A stretch of DNA of 63,507 nucleotides from Fibrobacter sp. (GTDB lineage Bacteria; Fibrobacterota; Fibrobacteria; Fibrobacterales; Fibrobacteraceae). Under the pieces are notes generated by a model, which did not search any database, was not told where the DNA came from, and saw nothing but the letters and a program-made list of their open reading frames with translations. Both the position numbers and the translations under genes were made by a program. The DNA lies in NCBI GenBank assembly GCA_017475045.1, contig JAFVGH010000071.1, positions 1-63,507 on the forward strand, given 5' to 3'. Positions 8,265 through 15,607 of the stretch are shown here, one piece after another (positions within the stretch are counted from its first letter, which is position 1; the number at the start of each line of letters is the position of its first letter).

Positions 8265-9728
8265 ATGTTTACTGTCTTGGATTGGGTAGTTCTTGCAGCC
8301 TACCTGTTGTTTTCCCTGCTTATTGGACTTTGGGCCTCCCGTGGCAACAAGAACTTGAAGGAGTACATGTTTGGCGGCGGAGCCATGCCCTGGGTGGCTG
8401 TGGGTATCAGCCTTATCGCCACGTCGGTGAGTGCCACCACTTTCTTGGGTGCCCCTGCCGATGTGTACGGCGACAACATGACCTTCCTCATGTTCCAGAT
8501 AGGAGCTTTGCTCAGTATTGTCGTGGTGGGTTTAGTGTTTATCCCGCGTTTCCGCACTTCGGGCATCAGCAGCGCCTATGAGCTTTTCGAGGTACGGTTC
8601 GGTTCTAAGGCGGTACGCCGTCTGGCGGCAGTGTTTTACTGCATGCATTTGCTGCTCCGCACGGGTATTTTGCTTTATGCCCCGTCCTTGGTGTTGGCGC
8701 AGATTCTGCATATCGATTTGAAGTTGGCTATTGTGGTGTCTGCCGCCGTGGCTATTTTCTACACCTGGTTTGGCGGCATCAAGGCGGTTATCTGGACCGA
8801 CGTGATGCAGTTCTGCGTTTTCTTTGGCGGTGGCGTTCTGGTGCTGGTGCTTATTGCCAATGCGGTGGGCGGCTTTGGCGAGATGGCGGCCCTTGCAAGC
8901 GAGGCGGGCAAGACCAAGTGGTGGGATGCCAGCTTTGACATTTCCAATGCCAGGACCTTGGTATCGGCGGGTTTTGCCTATGCCATCCTGGAAATCGCCA
9001 TCCGCGGTTGTGACCAGCAGTTTGTGCAGCGTTACCTGAGTTGCAAGGACGTGAAGGCGGCCAACCGTTCCAGCGTGCTTTCCATGGTGCTGGGTTGTGC
9101 GGTTTCCGTATTGTTCTACTGGGTGGGTGCCGCTCTGTTCGTGTACTACAAGGTAGCTAACGATGCGATATTCCCTAGGAATTTTACGCAGAATGATGTT
9201 TTCCCGTGCTTTATTGTAAACAATCTCCCGGTTGGCGTTACGGGTCTGATTGTAGCTGCCATCTGTGCCGCCGCCATGAGCAGCCTTTCGGGTGCCATCA
9301 ATTCCCTCAGCAACACTTCGGAACATGACTTCTTGGGGTGGGATGAATCTAAGGGTATAGGAGGACTCAAGCGGGCCAAGATCTGGACTGTGGTCTGGGG
9401 CGTGCTGGGCGTGTTCTTTGCGCTGTTTGCGGCCACCCAGCAGGGGAGCCTCCTCAAGAACGCCATTTTCTTTACGGGTCTCTTTACGGGTCCGCTTCTA
9501 GGAATGTTTTTACTCGCCTTCTTTGTGAAGAACCTTCGCAGCTGGCAGGTCATAACCGCCGTCCTTTGCGGCATGGCCAGCTTGGTCCTTATCCAGGGAA
9601 TTCCTGCTTTGGGCGTGCCTGCCGTGTTGGGCGGAATCTTCAGCTGGCCCTGGATGCCCTTCATTAGCATGACCACCACCATATTGGTGGCACTGGTGCT
9701 TAGAGTTTTTTCTTCGCGGCCTTCTTGA
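8265..9728 (+). CDS. Sodium:solute symporter (SSS family)
   Basis: The 487-residue protein has about 13 transmembrane helices and hallmarks of the SSS/SLC5 family: an early GLWASRGNKNLKEYMFGGGAMPW segment typical of the TM1-TM2 link, SLIATSVSATTFLGAPADVY in TM2, and FAYAILEIAIRGCDQQFVQRYLSC, matching the family's D-Q...QR motif near TM6. It should import a small solute with Na+ across the inner membrane; the solute (sugar, organic or amino acid) cannot be read from sequence. A Shine-Dalgarno (aggaga) sits before the start. The last 29 bases overlap the convergent lipoprotein gene. Confidence 0.85.
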   Translation: MFTVLDWVVLAAYLLFSLLIGLWASRGNKNLKEYMFGGGAMPWVAVGISLIATSVSATTFLGAPADVYGDNMTFLMFQIGALLSIVVVGLVFIPRFRTSGISSAYELFEVRFGSKAVRRLAAVFYCMHLLLRTGILLYAPSLVLAQILHIDLKLAIVVSAAVAIFYTWFGGIKAVIWTDVMQFCVFFGGGVLVLVLIANAVGGFGEMAALASEAGKTKWWDASFDISNARTLVSAGFAYAILEIAIRGCDQQFVQRYLSCKDVKAANRSSVLSMVLGCAVSVLFYWVGAALFVYYKVANDAIFPRNFTQNDVFPCFIVNNLPVGVTGLIVAAICAAAMSSLSGAINSLSNTSEHDFLGWDESKGIGGLKRAKIWTVVWGVLGVFFALFAATQQGSLLKNAIFFTGLFTGPLLGMFLLAFFVKNLRSWQVITAVLCGMASLVLIQGIPALGVPAVLGGIFSWPWMPFISMTTTILVALVLRVFSSRPS

Positions 9729-10539
9729 ATTCGCCCATGGCCTTGTCGATGGTGTTGACGTAGGCGTCTACGCTTGTGTCGGATTGCAGGTCTACGTACT
9801 TGTCCACGAGCATCACGTTGCCCTTGCCCTTGACCTGGGTCCAGCCGTGATCCGTGTGCAACAGCTTGTTGCCCTTCTTGTCGATGAGCGCCACGTCTAC
9901 CATGGCTACCGGGGTGGCCCTTGCTGTCGGCAGCAGCCCCCCTTCTTCATAGAAGAAGTAGTATTCGGCTACGGCGATGGCGTCTACGTTCAGGGCCTCG
10001 CAAAGCTTGCCTACACTTTCACGGACTTCCTGATCGTCGGTTTTGGCGCCAAAGAGCGCCGTTTCGTTGGAAACAACAGCCTCGTAGGGCAGCACGTGCA
10101 TTCCCGTGGGAGCCATGTAGCGCCAGCCGCTCACCGGAACCAGTCTTGAAAGCTTGTTGATAACACCTTCTGCTCCAGTGGGGTCGAAGAACTTTTGAAC
10201 TTCGGCATTTCCGGTTACCTCGCCATGGGAGATCACTGCCCAGCCCTTGATGCTGCCGAGAGTCTCTGCCAGGGCGTCCGCACCATGGGTGATGAGTCTT
10301 TCGCGGCCCTTGGCGAGTTGCGGCACGTTGTCTCTGGCGGCGCTGGTGGCGACCCCTACCAGGGCGTCCTTGAGGCTGCCGCCTTCTTCTTCGTCTTCCA
10401 GTTTCTTGATGTCTTCGCTGGCCGATACGCTCAGAATGGCGATTTTCTTCACGTCGTTGACTTCGGGTTTTTGGACATGCACCCCTGCGCAAGAGCAGAG
10501 CAGGAATGCGAGGGAGCTGAGTGCGACAAGGTGTTTCAT
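9700..10539 (-). CDS. Lipoprotein of unknown function
   Basis: The start chosen is the ATG at 10539, preceded by gaggag, giving MKHLVALSSLAFLLCSCAG with a lipobox ending at the first or second Cys. An upstream in-frame start exists but would place ten residues before the signal peptide. The mature protein (about 260 residues) contains VKKIAILSVSASEDI, a phrase like those in periplasmic stress or CsgG-like lipoproteins that build nucleotide-binding-like folds, and a central VAEYYFFYEEGGLL followed by VAMVDVALIDKKGNKLL. I do not recognise the family. It ends inside the 3' end of the convergent symporter gene. Confidence 0.65.
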   Translation of the reverse strand: MKHLVALSSLAFLLCSCAGVHVQKPEVNDVKKIAILSVSASEDIKKLEDEEEGGSLKDALVGVATSAARDNVPQLAKGRERLITHGADALAETLGSIKGWAVISHGEVTGNAEVQKFFDPTGAEGVINKLSRLVPVSGWRYMAPTGMHVLPYEAVVSNETALFGAKTDDQEVRESVGKLCEALNVDAIAVAEYYFFYEEGGLLPTARATPVAMVDVALIDKKGNKLLHTDHGWTQVKGKGNVMLVDKYVDLQSDTSVDAYVNTIDKAMGEFKKAAKKKL

Positions 10540-10812
10540 AATGACTCCTCGGAACGCAGGGCCGTTCACAAAGTTTGAGGTTTCTTACCCATAATATATT
10601 TTCAAGTATTGATAATGTCAAATAGATAGTTTTAATATTTTTAATAAAATCAATTGATCATTTAGGCTGTAGGGCTTTTTAATCGTGGTGCCTTGATTCG
10701 ACTAACCGTAAGCTTACTTTTTGCTTACGGTAGGACTGTGCCCTAACTAATTGCGTATTAAGGGGTTGTAAATTTTCGGACCCGACCGGTGGTGGTGGTC
10801 CGACCCCCAAAA
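10540..10812. other. Long AT-rich intergenic region with a strong hairpin
   Basis: Between two divergent genes lie over 370 noncoding bases. No ORF with coding character is seen. A perfect 9-bp stem (accgtaagc at 10705-10713, gcttacggt at 10723-10731) with a T-rich loop stands about 185 bases before nrdD; it lacks a T-run after the stem and may be a regulatory or RNA structure. The right part holds candidate NrdR sites listed separately. Confidence 0.4.
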
Positions 10813-10828
10813 TCACCACATGTTGTGG
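10813..10828 (+). promoter_or_regulatory. Candidate NrdR box 1 upstream of nrdD
   Basis: TCACCACATGTTGTGG keeps the CAC-8-GTG frame of the NrdR operator (consensus of the type ACACWATATNTWGTGT), with six of eight central positions agreeing. It overlaps a perfect 7-bp palindrome. NrdR represses ribonucleotide reductase genes when dATP is abundant. Confidence 0.45.
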
Positions 10829-10845
10829 TGGTCATAAATTGAAAA

Positions 10846-10861
10846 GCACAAGATATGGTGT
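10846..10861 (+). promoter_or_regulatory. Candidate NrdR box 2 upstream of nrdD
   Basis: GCACAAGATATGGTGT matches the NrdR consensus at about 13 of 16 positions. Its centre is 33 bp from that of box 1, close to the three-helical-turn spacing typical of paired NrdR boxes. It lies about 50 bases before the nrdD start. Confidence 0.55.
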
Positions 10862-10914
10862 TTTTTGTTATTATTTGAGCATAGACCAATTTGATGAAAA
10901 AAAAGGTAATTGTA

Positions 10915-13245
10915 ATGATTGTTACAGTAAAAAAACGTGACGGCCGCGAGATGCCGTTCAACATTGAGAAGATTTCTGCTGCTATCGAGAAGGCTTTCCG
11001 CGCATCTGGTGAACTGGAAGAACAGATCAAGGCGTCCCAGGACCAGCTGAATTTGTTAGGAAACGACGACGTTCTTTCCAGCACGGCCCTCCAGGTGGCC
11101 GCCAACGCCGTGGGCCTTTTGGAGGCCGAGGGCAAGACCAAGCCCGAAATTGAGGAAATCCAGGACGCTGTTGAAAAGGCCCTGACCGAAGGCGGTTATG
11201 CCGATACCGCCAAGAGCTACATCCTTTACCGTGCCGAGCGTTCCCGCATCCGCGAGGTCAATACCCGCCTCATGCACACGCTTCGTGACATTACCTTCAG
11301 CTCCGCCAAGGAATCTGACCTGAAGCGTGAAAACGCCAACATCGATGGTGACACCGCCATGGGTACCATGCTCAAGTATGGTTCCGAATCCGCCAAGCAT
11401 TTCTATACAATGATGATGCTCAAGCCCGAGCACAGCCGCGCACACTCCGAGGGCGATATCCACATCCACGACCTGGATTTCTACTCCCTCACCATGACCT
11501 GCTGCCAGATCGACCTGAAGAAGCTTTTCAAGGGCGGTTTCAACACGGGCCACGGCCATCTGCGCGAACCCAAGGATATCCGCAGCTATGCGGCTCTGGC
11601 GGCTATTGCCATACAAAGTAACCAGAACGACCAGCACGGTGGCCAGTCTATCCCGAACTTCGACTACGCTATGGCCGATGGTGTGCGCATCACCTACCGC
11701 AAGGCCTACCTCTCCAACCTGGTGAAGGCTTTGATCCTCTTTACCGGTAAGGATGAGTCCGAGATTCTGCCGGGCGTCAAGAAGCTCCACGCCGAGATGG
11801 CCGAGATGGGCATGGTGGCAACCCTCGTTCCTAACGAGAAGTTCGTGGAAGCCGAAGCCCGCGAGCTTTCCAAGGTCTACGATACCGAAATGGTGATGAA
11901 GGCCCAGAAGTTCGCCGAGAAGCAGGCCTACGAAGAAACCGACAAGACCACTTTCCAGGCCATGGAGGCCTTCGTTCACAACCTGAACTCCATGCACAGC
12001 CGCGCCGGTGCCCAGACGCCGTTCTCCAGCATCAACTACGGTATGTGCACCGAACCCGAAGCCCGCATGGTCATGAAGAACCTGCTGCTCACTACGGACG
12101 AGGGCTTGGGTGGCGGCGAAACTGCCATCTTCCCGATCCAGATTTTCCGCGTGAAGGAAGGTATCAGCCTTAATCCGGGCGACCCCAACTACGACCTGTT
12201 CAAGCTGGCCTGCAAGGTGAGCGCCAAGCGCCTGTTCCCCAACTTCAGCTTCCAGGATGCCCCGTACAACCTGCAGTATTACAAGCCGGGCCACCCCGAA
12301 ACCGAAATTTCCTACATGGGTTGCCGTACCCGCGTTATCGGCAACAACTACGACCCGAGCCGCGAAATCAGCTTTGGTCGTGGCAACCTGAGCTTCACAT
12401 CCATCAACTTGCCCCGCATCGCTATCAAGATGAAGTCCGTGGACCTGTTCTTCAAGGAACTGGACCGCATGCTGCAACTGGTGAGCGACCAGCTCATGGA
12501 ACGTTTTGCTGTGCAGAGCCGCCGCAAGGTCAAGAACTTCCCCTTCCTCATGGGACAGGGCGTGTGGATCGATTCCGAAAAGCTGGGCTGGGAAGACACC
12601 GTGGGCGAAGTCATCAAGCACGGCACCCTTTCCATCGGCTTTATCGGCCTTGCCGAAACCCTGGTGGCCCTCACGGGCAAGCACCACGGCGAATCCGAGG
12701 CTTCCCAGGAACTGGGCCTCAAGATTATCGGCCACATGCGTGAATTCTGCGACAAGGAATCCAAGCGCCTTGGCCTGAACTTCAGCTTGCTGGCCACTCC
12801 CGCCGAAGGCCTTTCCGGCCGTTTCGTGCGCATGGACAAGAAGAAGTTCGGCATTATCCCGGGCGTTACCGACCGCGATTACTACACCAACTCTTTCCAC
12901 GTGCCGGTGTACTACAAGATTTCGGCCTTCAAGAAGATTTCTCTCGAAGCCCCGTACCACGCTCTCACCAACGCTGGCCACATCAGCTACGTGGAACTGG
13001 ACGGCGACCCGAGCCAGAACCTGGACGCCTTCGAGAAGATCGTGCACCACATGGCAAAATCCGGCATCGGTTACGGAAGCATCAACCACCCGGTGGACCG
13101 CGACCCGGTCTGCGGATTCGTGGGTGTTATCGGAGATGTCTGCCCCCGCTGCGGACGTAGCGAAGGACACGCCATTTCCGAGGCCAAGATCGAGGAACTG
13201 CGCAAGCTTTACCCGGGTATGCCCGTGTTCAGGGGCGTGAGATAA
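10915..13245 (+). CDS. nrdD: Anaerobic (class III) ribonucleoside-triphosphate reductase, large part lacking the glycyl-radical tail
   Basis: This oxygen-sensitive enzyme reduces ribonucleotides to deoxyribonucleotides with a glycyl/thiyl radical. The start at 10915 (MIVTVKKRDG) has an AAAAGGT ribosome site; ATG at 10894 is an alternative. Residues 1-95 are an ATP-cone allosteric domain (VKKRDGREMPFNIEKISAAI). Next come HIHDLDFYSLTMTCCQIDL with a probable active-site Cys, the NDQHGGQS motif, and YMGCRTRV with the probable thiyl Cys. The C-terminus holds a zinc-finger remnant (VCGFVG...CPRCGR) with three of the usual four Cys. The ORF then continues about 30 residues and stops without the expected R-x-T/C-GYL glycyl-radical motif. 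That motif is in the next small ORF, so this is a split NrdD. Confidence 0.93.
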   Translation: MIVTVKKRDGREMPFNIEKISAAIEKAFRASGELEEQIKASQDQLNLLGNDDVLSSTALQVAANAVGLLEAEGKTKPEIEEIQDAVEKALTEGGYADTAKSYILYRAERSRIREVNTRLMHTLRDITFSSAKESDLKRENANIDGDTAMGTMLKYGSESAKHFYTMMMLKPEHSRAHSEGDIHIHDLDFYSLTMTCCQIDLKKLFKGGFNTGHGHLREPKDIRSYAALAAIAIQSNQNDQHGGQSIPNFDYAMADGVRITYRKAYLSNLVKALILFTGKDESEILPGVKKLHAEMAEMGMVATLVPNEKFVEAEARELSKVYDTEMVMKAQKFAEKQAYEETDKTTFQAMEAFVHNLNSMHSRAGAQTPFSSINYGMCTEPEARMVMKNLLLTTDEGLGGGETAIFPIQIFRVKEGISLNPGDPNYDLFKLACKVSAKRLFPNFSFQDAPYNLQYYKPGHPETEISYMGCRTRVIGNNYDPSREISFGRGNLSFTSINLPRIAIKMKSVDLFFKELDRMLQLVSDQLMERFAVQSRRKVKNFPFLMGQGVWIDSEKLGWEDTVGEVIKHGTLSIGFIGLAETLVALTGKHHGESEASQELGLKIIGHMREFCDKESKRLGLNFSLLATPAEGLSGRFVRMDKKKFGIIPGVTDRDYYTNSFHVPVYYKISAFKKISLEAPYHALTNAGHISYVELDGDPSQNLDAFEKIVHHMAKSGIGYGSINHPVDRDPVCGFVGVIGDVCPRCGRSEGHAISEAKIEELRKLYPGMPVFRGVR

Positions 13246-13268
13246 TTAACAACAAGGAGGACAAGACA

Positions 13269-13415
13269 ATGTCAGAAAAAGAATTGAGCAAGTATGGCGA
13301 GGGTGTCGGTTTCGAACGCATCCGCCGCATCACCGGTTACCTGGTCGGTACAATCGACCGCTTCAACAACGCCAAGCGCGCCGAAGTGAACGATCGTGTC
13401 AAGCACGGGGTGTAA
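13269..13415 (+). CDS. nrdD: Separate glycyl-radical domain of class III ribonucleotide reductase (48 aa)
   Basis: A 48-codon ORF begins with ATG at 13269 behind a near-perfect Shine-Dalgarno (aaggagg at 13254-13260, eight bases of spacing). Its product contains RIRRITGYLVGTIDRFNNAK, which matches the conserved end of NrdD: RxTGYL carries the Gly that becomes the radical, followed by the DRFN-x-(G/A)K...E...DRV tail. The preceding large ORF lacks this segment, so the two peptides should together make a working reductase. This is not a simple frameshift: the large ORF has an extra C-terminal extension, the small one has an 18-residue N-terminal extension, and each has its own signals. It overlaps nrdG by 20 bases. 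In idea it resembles YfiD, the stand-alone glycyl-radical domain that repairs pyruvate formate-lyase. Confidence 0.88.
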   Translation: MSEKELSKYGEGVGFERIRRITGYLVGTIDRFNNAKRAEVNDRVKHGV

Positions 13416-13986
13416 TACGGAACAGGAAACTCCGAGACTTCGCATTGCGGGAATCGAGCCTGAATCCTTTGTGGACGGGCCCGGCATCCGCATGACGATT
13501 TTCACCCAGGGGTGCCATCACCATTGCCCCGGTTGCCATAACCCGCAGACTCACGACTTTGCAGGCGGTCACTATATCGACATCGAAGAAATCCTTGCGA
13601 TGATCGACGAGAATCCCCTGCTGGACGGAGTCACCTTCAGCGGCGGCGACCCTATGGAGCAATCGGCGGCCCTGATCCCGCTGGCCCGTGAAATCAAGGA
13701 ACGGGGTATGAACCTGATTATTTATACGGGTTATACCTACGAACGCCTCATGGAACTGAAGGACGAACGTCCGGATTTCTTTGAGCTGCTCACCTTCGCC
13801 GATATCCTGATTGACGGACCTTTCGTGATGGCGAAGCGTTCCCTGGAACTCAAGTTCCGCGGCTCATCTAACCAGCGCATCATCGACGTGCCCGAAAGCC
13901 TTGCCCAGGGCCGCGTAGTGCTGCACCAGATCCAGCTGGACGAAATGGCGGAGCGGGAACCGCTTGCCGTCAAGTGCGCCGTCTAG
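13396..13986 (+). CDS. nrdG: Anaerobic ribonucleotide reductase-activating protein (radical SAM)
   Basis: The 196-residue protein is a radical-SAM activase. The cluster motif C-x3-C-x2-C is at Cys40, Cys44 and Cys47 (GCHHHCPGC), preceded by the family's VDGPGIRMTIFTQGC, and followed by TFSGGDPMEQ, the SAM-binding GGDP/E motif. NrdG uses SAM and a 4Fe-4S cluster to abstract hydrogen from the glycyl-radical Gly of NrdD. The only start that keeps the conserved N-terminus is GTG at 13396, inside the end of the small glycyl-radical ORF, implying translational coupling. Length is slightly above the roughly 150-180 residues common in the family, mostly through a C-terminal extension. It ends four bases into the convergent rhomboid gene. 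Confidence 0.93.
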   Translation: MSSTGCNTEQETPRLRIAGIEPESFVDGPGIRMTIFTQGCHHHCPGCHNPQTHDFAGGHYIDIEEILAMIDENPLLDGVTFSGGDPMEQSAALIPLAREIKERGMNLIIYTGYTYERLMELKDERPDFFELLTFADILIDGPFVMAKRSLELKFRGSSNQRIIDVPESLAQGRVVLHQIQLDEMAEREPLAVKCAV

Positions 13987-14969
13987 CCCAGTGCCAGTTT
14001 CCAGGCGGCCAGGTACAGGCCGTAATACATCAAGAGACCAAGACCGTCTGCGCTTGAAAGGGGAGTCCCCCAGCGCAGGCTCTTTTTTTTCGGTATGAAC
14101 CCGCAGAAAAGCCCGGCCACGAACCCGTAGGCGTGTCCCAATATGTCGGCGTTCTCCCCAAGCCCAAGGAACACCGCGAGAGATGCGGCGCCGCATAGGG
14201 GTGCAAACCTGCGGAGCATGCCGTGGCTCTCCCTAGGCATCAGCCTAAACTCGATGACGGCGAGACACCCGATGGCGGCGAACACGAAGCTCGAAAACCC
14301 GAGGGAGCGAAAATCCGTCTGTACCGTGGCCGAAACGCAGATGTTCGCTATGGCGGCGGCCGCCGCGATGAAGGGGGCGAGCCTAAGGAGCGGGATACGG
14401 AAGGTGATCATGTTCATCACGATGTAGCCGCAGAGCAGGTTAGAAGCCAGGTGACGCATGTCGCCGTGGAGAGTCTGGGCGGTAAGGCTCCGCCACCATT
14501 CCCCCTTCATGACCTTGGCTGCGTCAGAAATTCCCGGCCCGTGCAGGTTCAGCTTGTCTGAAAAGTCGATGAGGGTAAGGAGCACGGGTGCAAGCAGCAC
14601 CCACAGGGGCTGCAGGCTAAAGCTCAGCGGTATAGGCGGGTTCTCCTCTTTCGGAGGATTCTCCCGATGGTAAAGGTCCAGCTGTTGCCTTGCCGCGGCC
14701 TCGAACTCTGGCACTATGAAAATCTGGAACGGCCCCTCTTCCGAACGCAAAAGCCTGTGCTCGATCCCCTGGGAAAGTAGCACCAGGCTATCGTCCCGGA
14801 TTTGCCGGTAGGTGCCCTCGGACACGCAAAGCGTCTCTGGGTATTCGGGCTCAGCGCTCTGTTCCGCTGGCAGCCCGCGCTCCTCGGAATTGGTTTCCGT
14901 TTCTGTAGCCGCCTCTTCGGGAGGCTTACGCATATAGCGGGGCCTAAGCGGCGACATCAGGCGTGGCAT
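13983..14969 (-). CDS. Rhomboid-family intramembrane serine protease
   Basis: From the ATG at 14969, behind an aggagg ribosome site, the protein is about 328 residues. The first 125 or so are soluble (a proline and Glu-rich stretch, then a small domain with LCVSEGTYRQIRDDS and HRLLRSEEGPFQIFI), followed by six or more helices. The catalytic Ser is in LGFSSFVFAAIG (GxS) and the catalytic His in ILGHAYGFVAGLFCG, the two marks of active rhomboids; WWRSLTAQTLHGDMRHLASN matches the family's H...H/N region. It should cleave membrane-embedded substrates. A longer in-frame start exists at 15083 but runs through a palindromic repeat and is unlikely. Confidence 0.85.
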   Translation of the reverse strand: MPRLMSPLRPRYMRKPPEEAATETETNSEERGLPAEQSAEPEYPETLCVSEGTYRQIRDDSLVLLSQGIEHRLLRSEEGPFQIFIVPEFEAAARQQLDLYHRENPPKEENPPIPLSFSLQPLWVLLAPVLLTLIDFSDKLNLHGPGISDAAKVMKGEWWRSLTAQTLHGDMRHLASNLLCGYIVMNMITFRIPLLRLAPFIAAAAAIANICVSATVQTDFRSLGFSSFVFAAIGCLAVIEFRLMPRESHGMLRRFAPLCGAASLAVFLGLGENADILGHAYGFVAGLFCGFIPKKKSLRWGTPLSSADGLGLLMYYGLYLAAWKLALG

Positions 14970-15051
14970 GGGCAGTCCTCCTCGTGTATGAATGGAATAT
15001 ACAAATTTTGGGCGTTCCCCCTTCGGGGTCGGGCTCTGCTCGCCTCTCGTC

Positions 15052-15072
15052 ACCCCGGACCTGATCCGGGGT
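15052..15072. repeat. Palindromic GTCA-type element (copy 1)
   Basis: A perfect 8-bp stem (accccgga/tccggggt) with a 5-base loop, preceded by cgtc. It belongs to the family of short palindromes scattered in this window. Confidence 0.55.
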
Positions 15073-15323
15073 CGGCTCGTCAAGCCGCTACGCGTCTTGC
15101 CACTTCGTGCGACGATCCCTAACGCGGAATGATGGTGGTTAAACTTTTTTTACGCATTTGTGCGGCTTTTAGGGAACATAAAAAGCTACTGATAAGTAGA
15201 AACTGACCAAAAGTCGGTTAAAACCGGCAACAGGTGGCCCGAATTCATGACGAATCCATTAAAATCCAAGAAATTGGTGTTATATTTATGGAGACATGAT
15301 GAATTAGAGTAGAATCTTGTTCC
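15073..15323. other. Noncoding region before the large palindrome
   Basis: About 250 AT-rich bases with no credible ORF. A short cggtt/aaccg hairpin lies near 15215 and a TATATTTAT promoter-like stretch near 15280. No known RNA is recognised. Confidence 0.35.
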
Positions 15324-15439
15324 TGTATTGAAAAGTCTGGTAAACTTGAAGTTAGCAGGGAACAGGGCGATACTCGCACCCTATGGTGCGGGTCGTCTGT
15401 TGCTTATTGCTAACAGGGTTTACCAGAGCCTTCAATACA
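15324..15439. repeat. 116-bp nearly continuous imperfect palindrome
   Basis: The outer arms (15324-15345 and 15418-15439, 22 bases each) are inverted repeats with only about three mismatches, starting TGTATTG and ending CAATACA. Inside are further nested pairs: gttagca/tgctaac (15351-15357, 15408-15414), aacag/ctgtt, and actcgcacc/ggtgcgggt around a 4-base loop at 15381-15384. The whole can fold into one long rod. It could be a miniature inverted-repeat element or a structured RNA. No target-site duplication is visible. Confidence 0.7.
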
Positions 15440-15517
15440 TAAGCCTTGCGACTTCGCACCTTTTTTATTTCCTGAAAATCGTGCGAATTGCAAAAATGGC
15501 GCTGTCACGCTGTTAAA

Positions 15518-15542
15518 GGTCACTGAGCGAGCCGAAGTGACC
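15518..15542 (+). repeat. Hairpin upstream of FISUMP lipoprotein
   Basis: A 7-bp perfect stem (ggtcact/agtgacc) lies 65 bases before the lipoprotein start. Its role is unknown. Confidence 0.45.
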
Positions 15543-15607
15543 GGAACGCAGTCGTTAGAACAAGTTGCTGCTCGCAATCAACCCGCTTTTGCGGAAAGGA
15601 AGGGAAT

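Noticed and set aside
11056..13170. 704-codon open frame on the minus strand inside nrdD
   Set aside because: It lies wholly opposite nrdD, whose motifs are clear. The composition is a mirror of nrdD codon bias, with no recognisable domain and no ribosome site.
13246..13268. Frameshift or sequencing error explaining the split NrdD
   Set aside because: The large ORF has its own 30-residue extension and stop, and the small ORF has its own strong ribosome site, start and N-terminal residues; a single indel would not create both.
15328..15516. 62-codon ORF with a TTG start over the palindrome
   Set aside because: No ribosome site or protein-like composition is apparent; the frame is created by the palindrome.
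15408..15560. Integron attC site (TGCTAAC ... GTTAGAAC)
   Set aside because: The borders loosely resemble attC R sites, but the internal L sites do not match, and there is no integron integrase in the window; the element is better described by its own nested palindrome.
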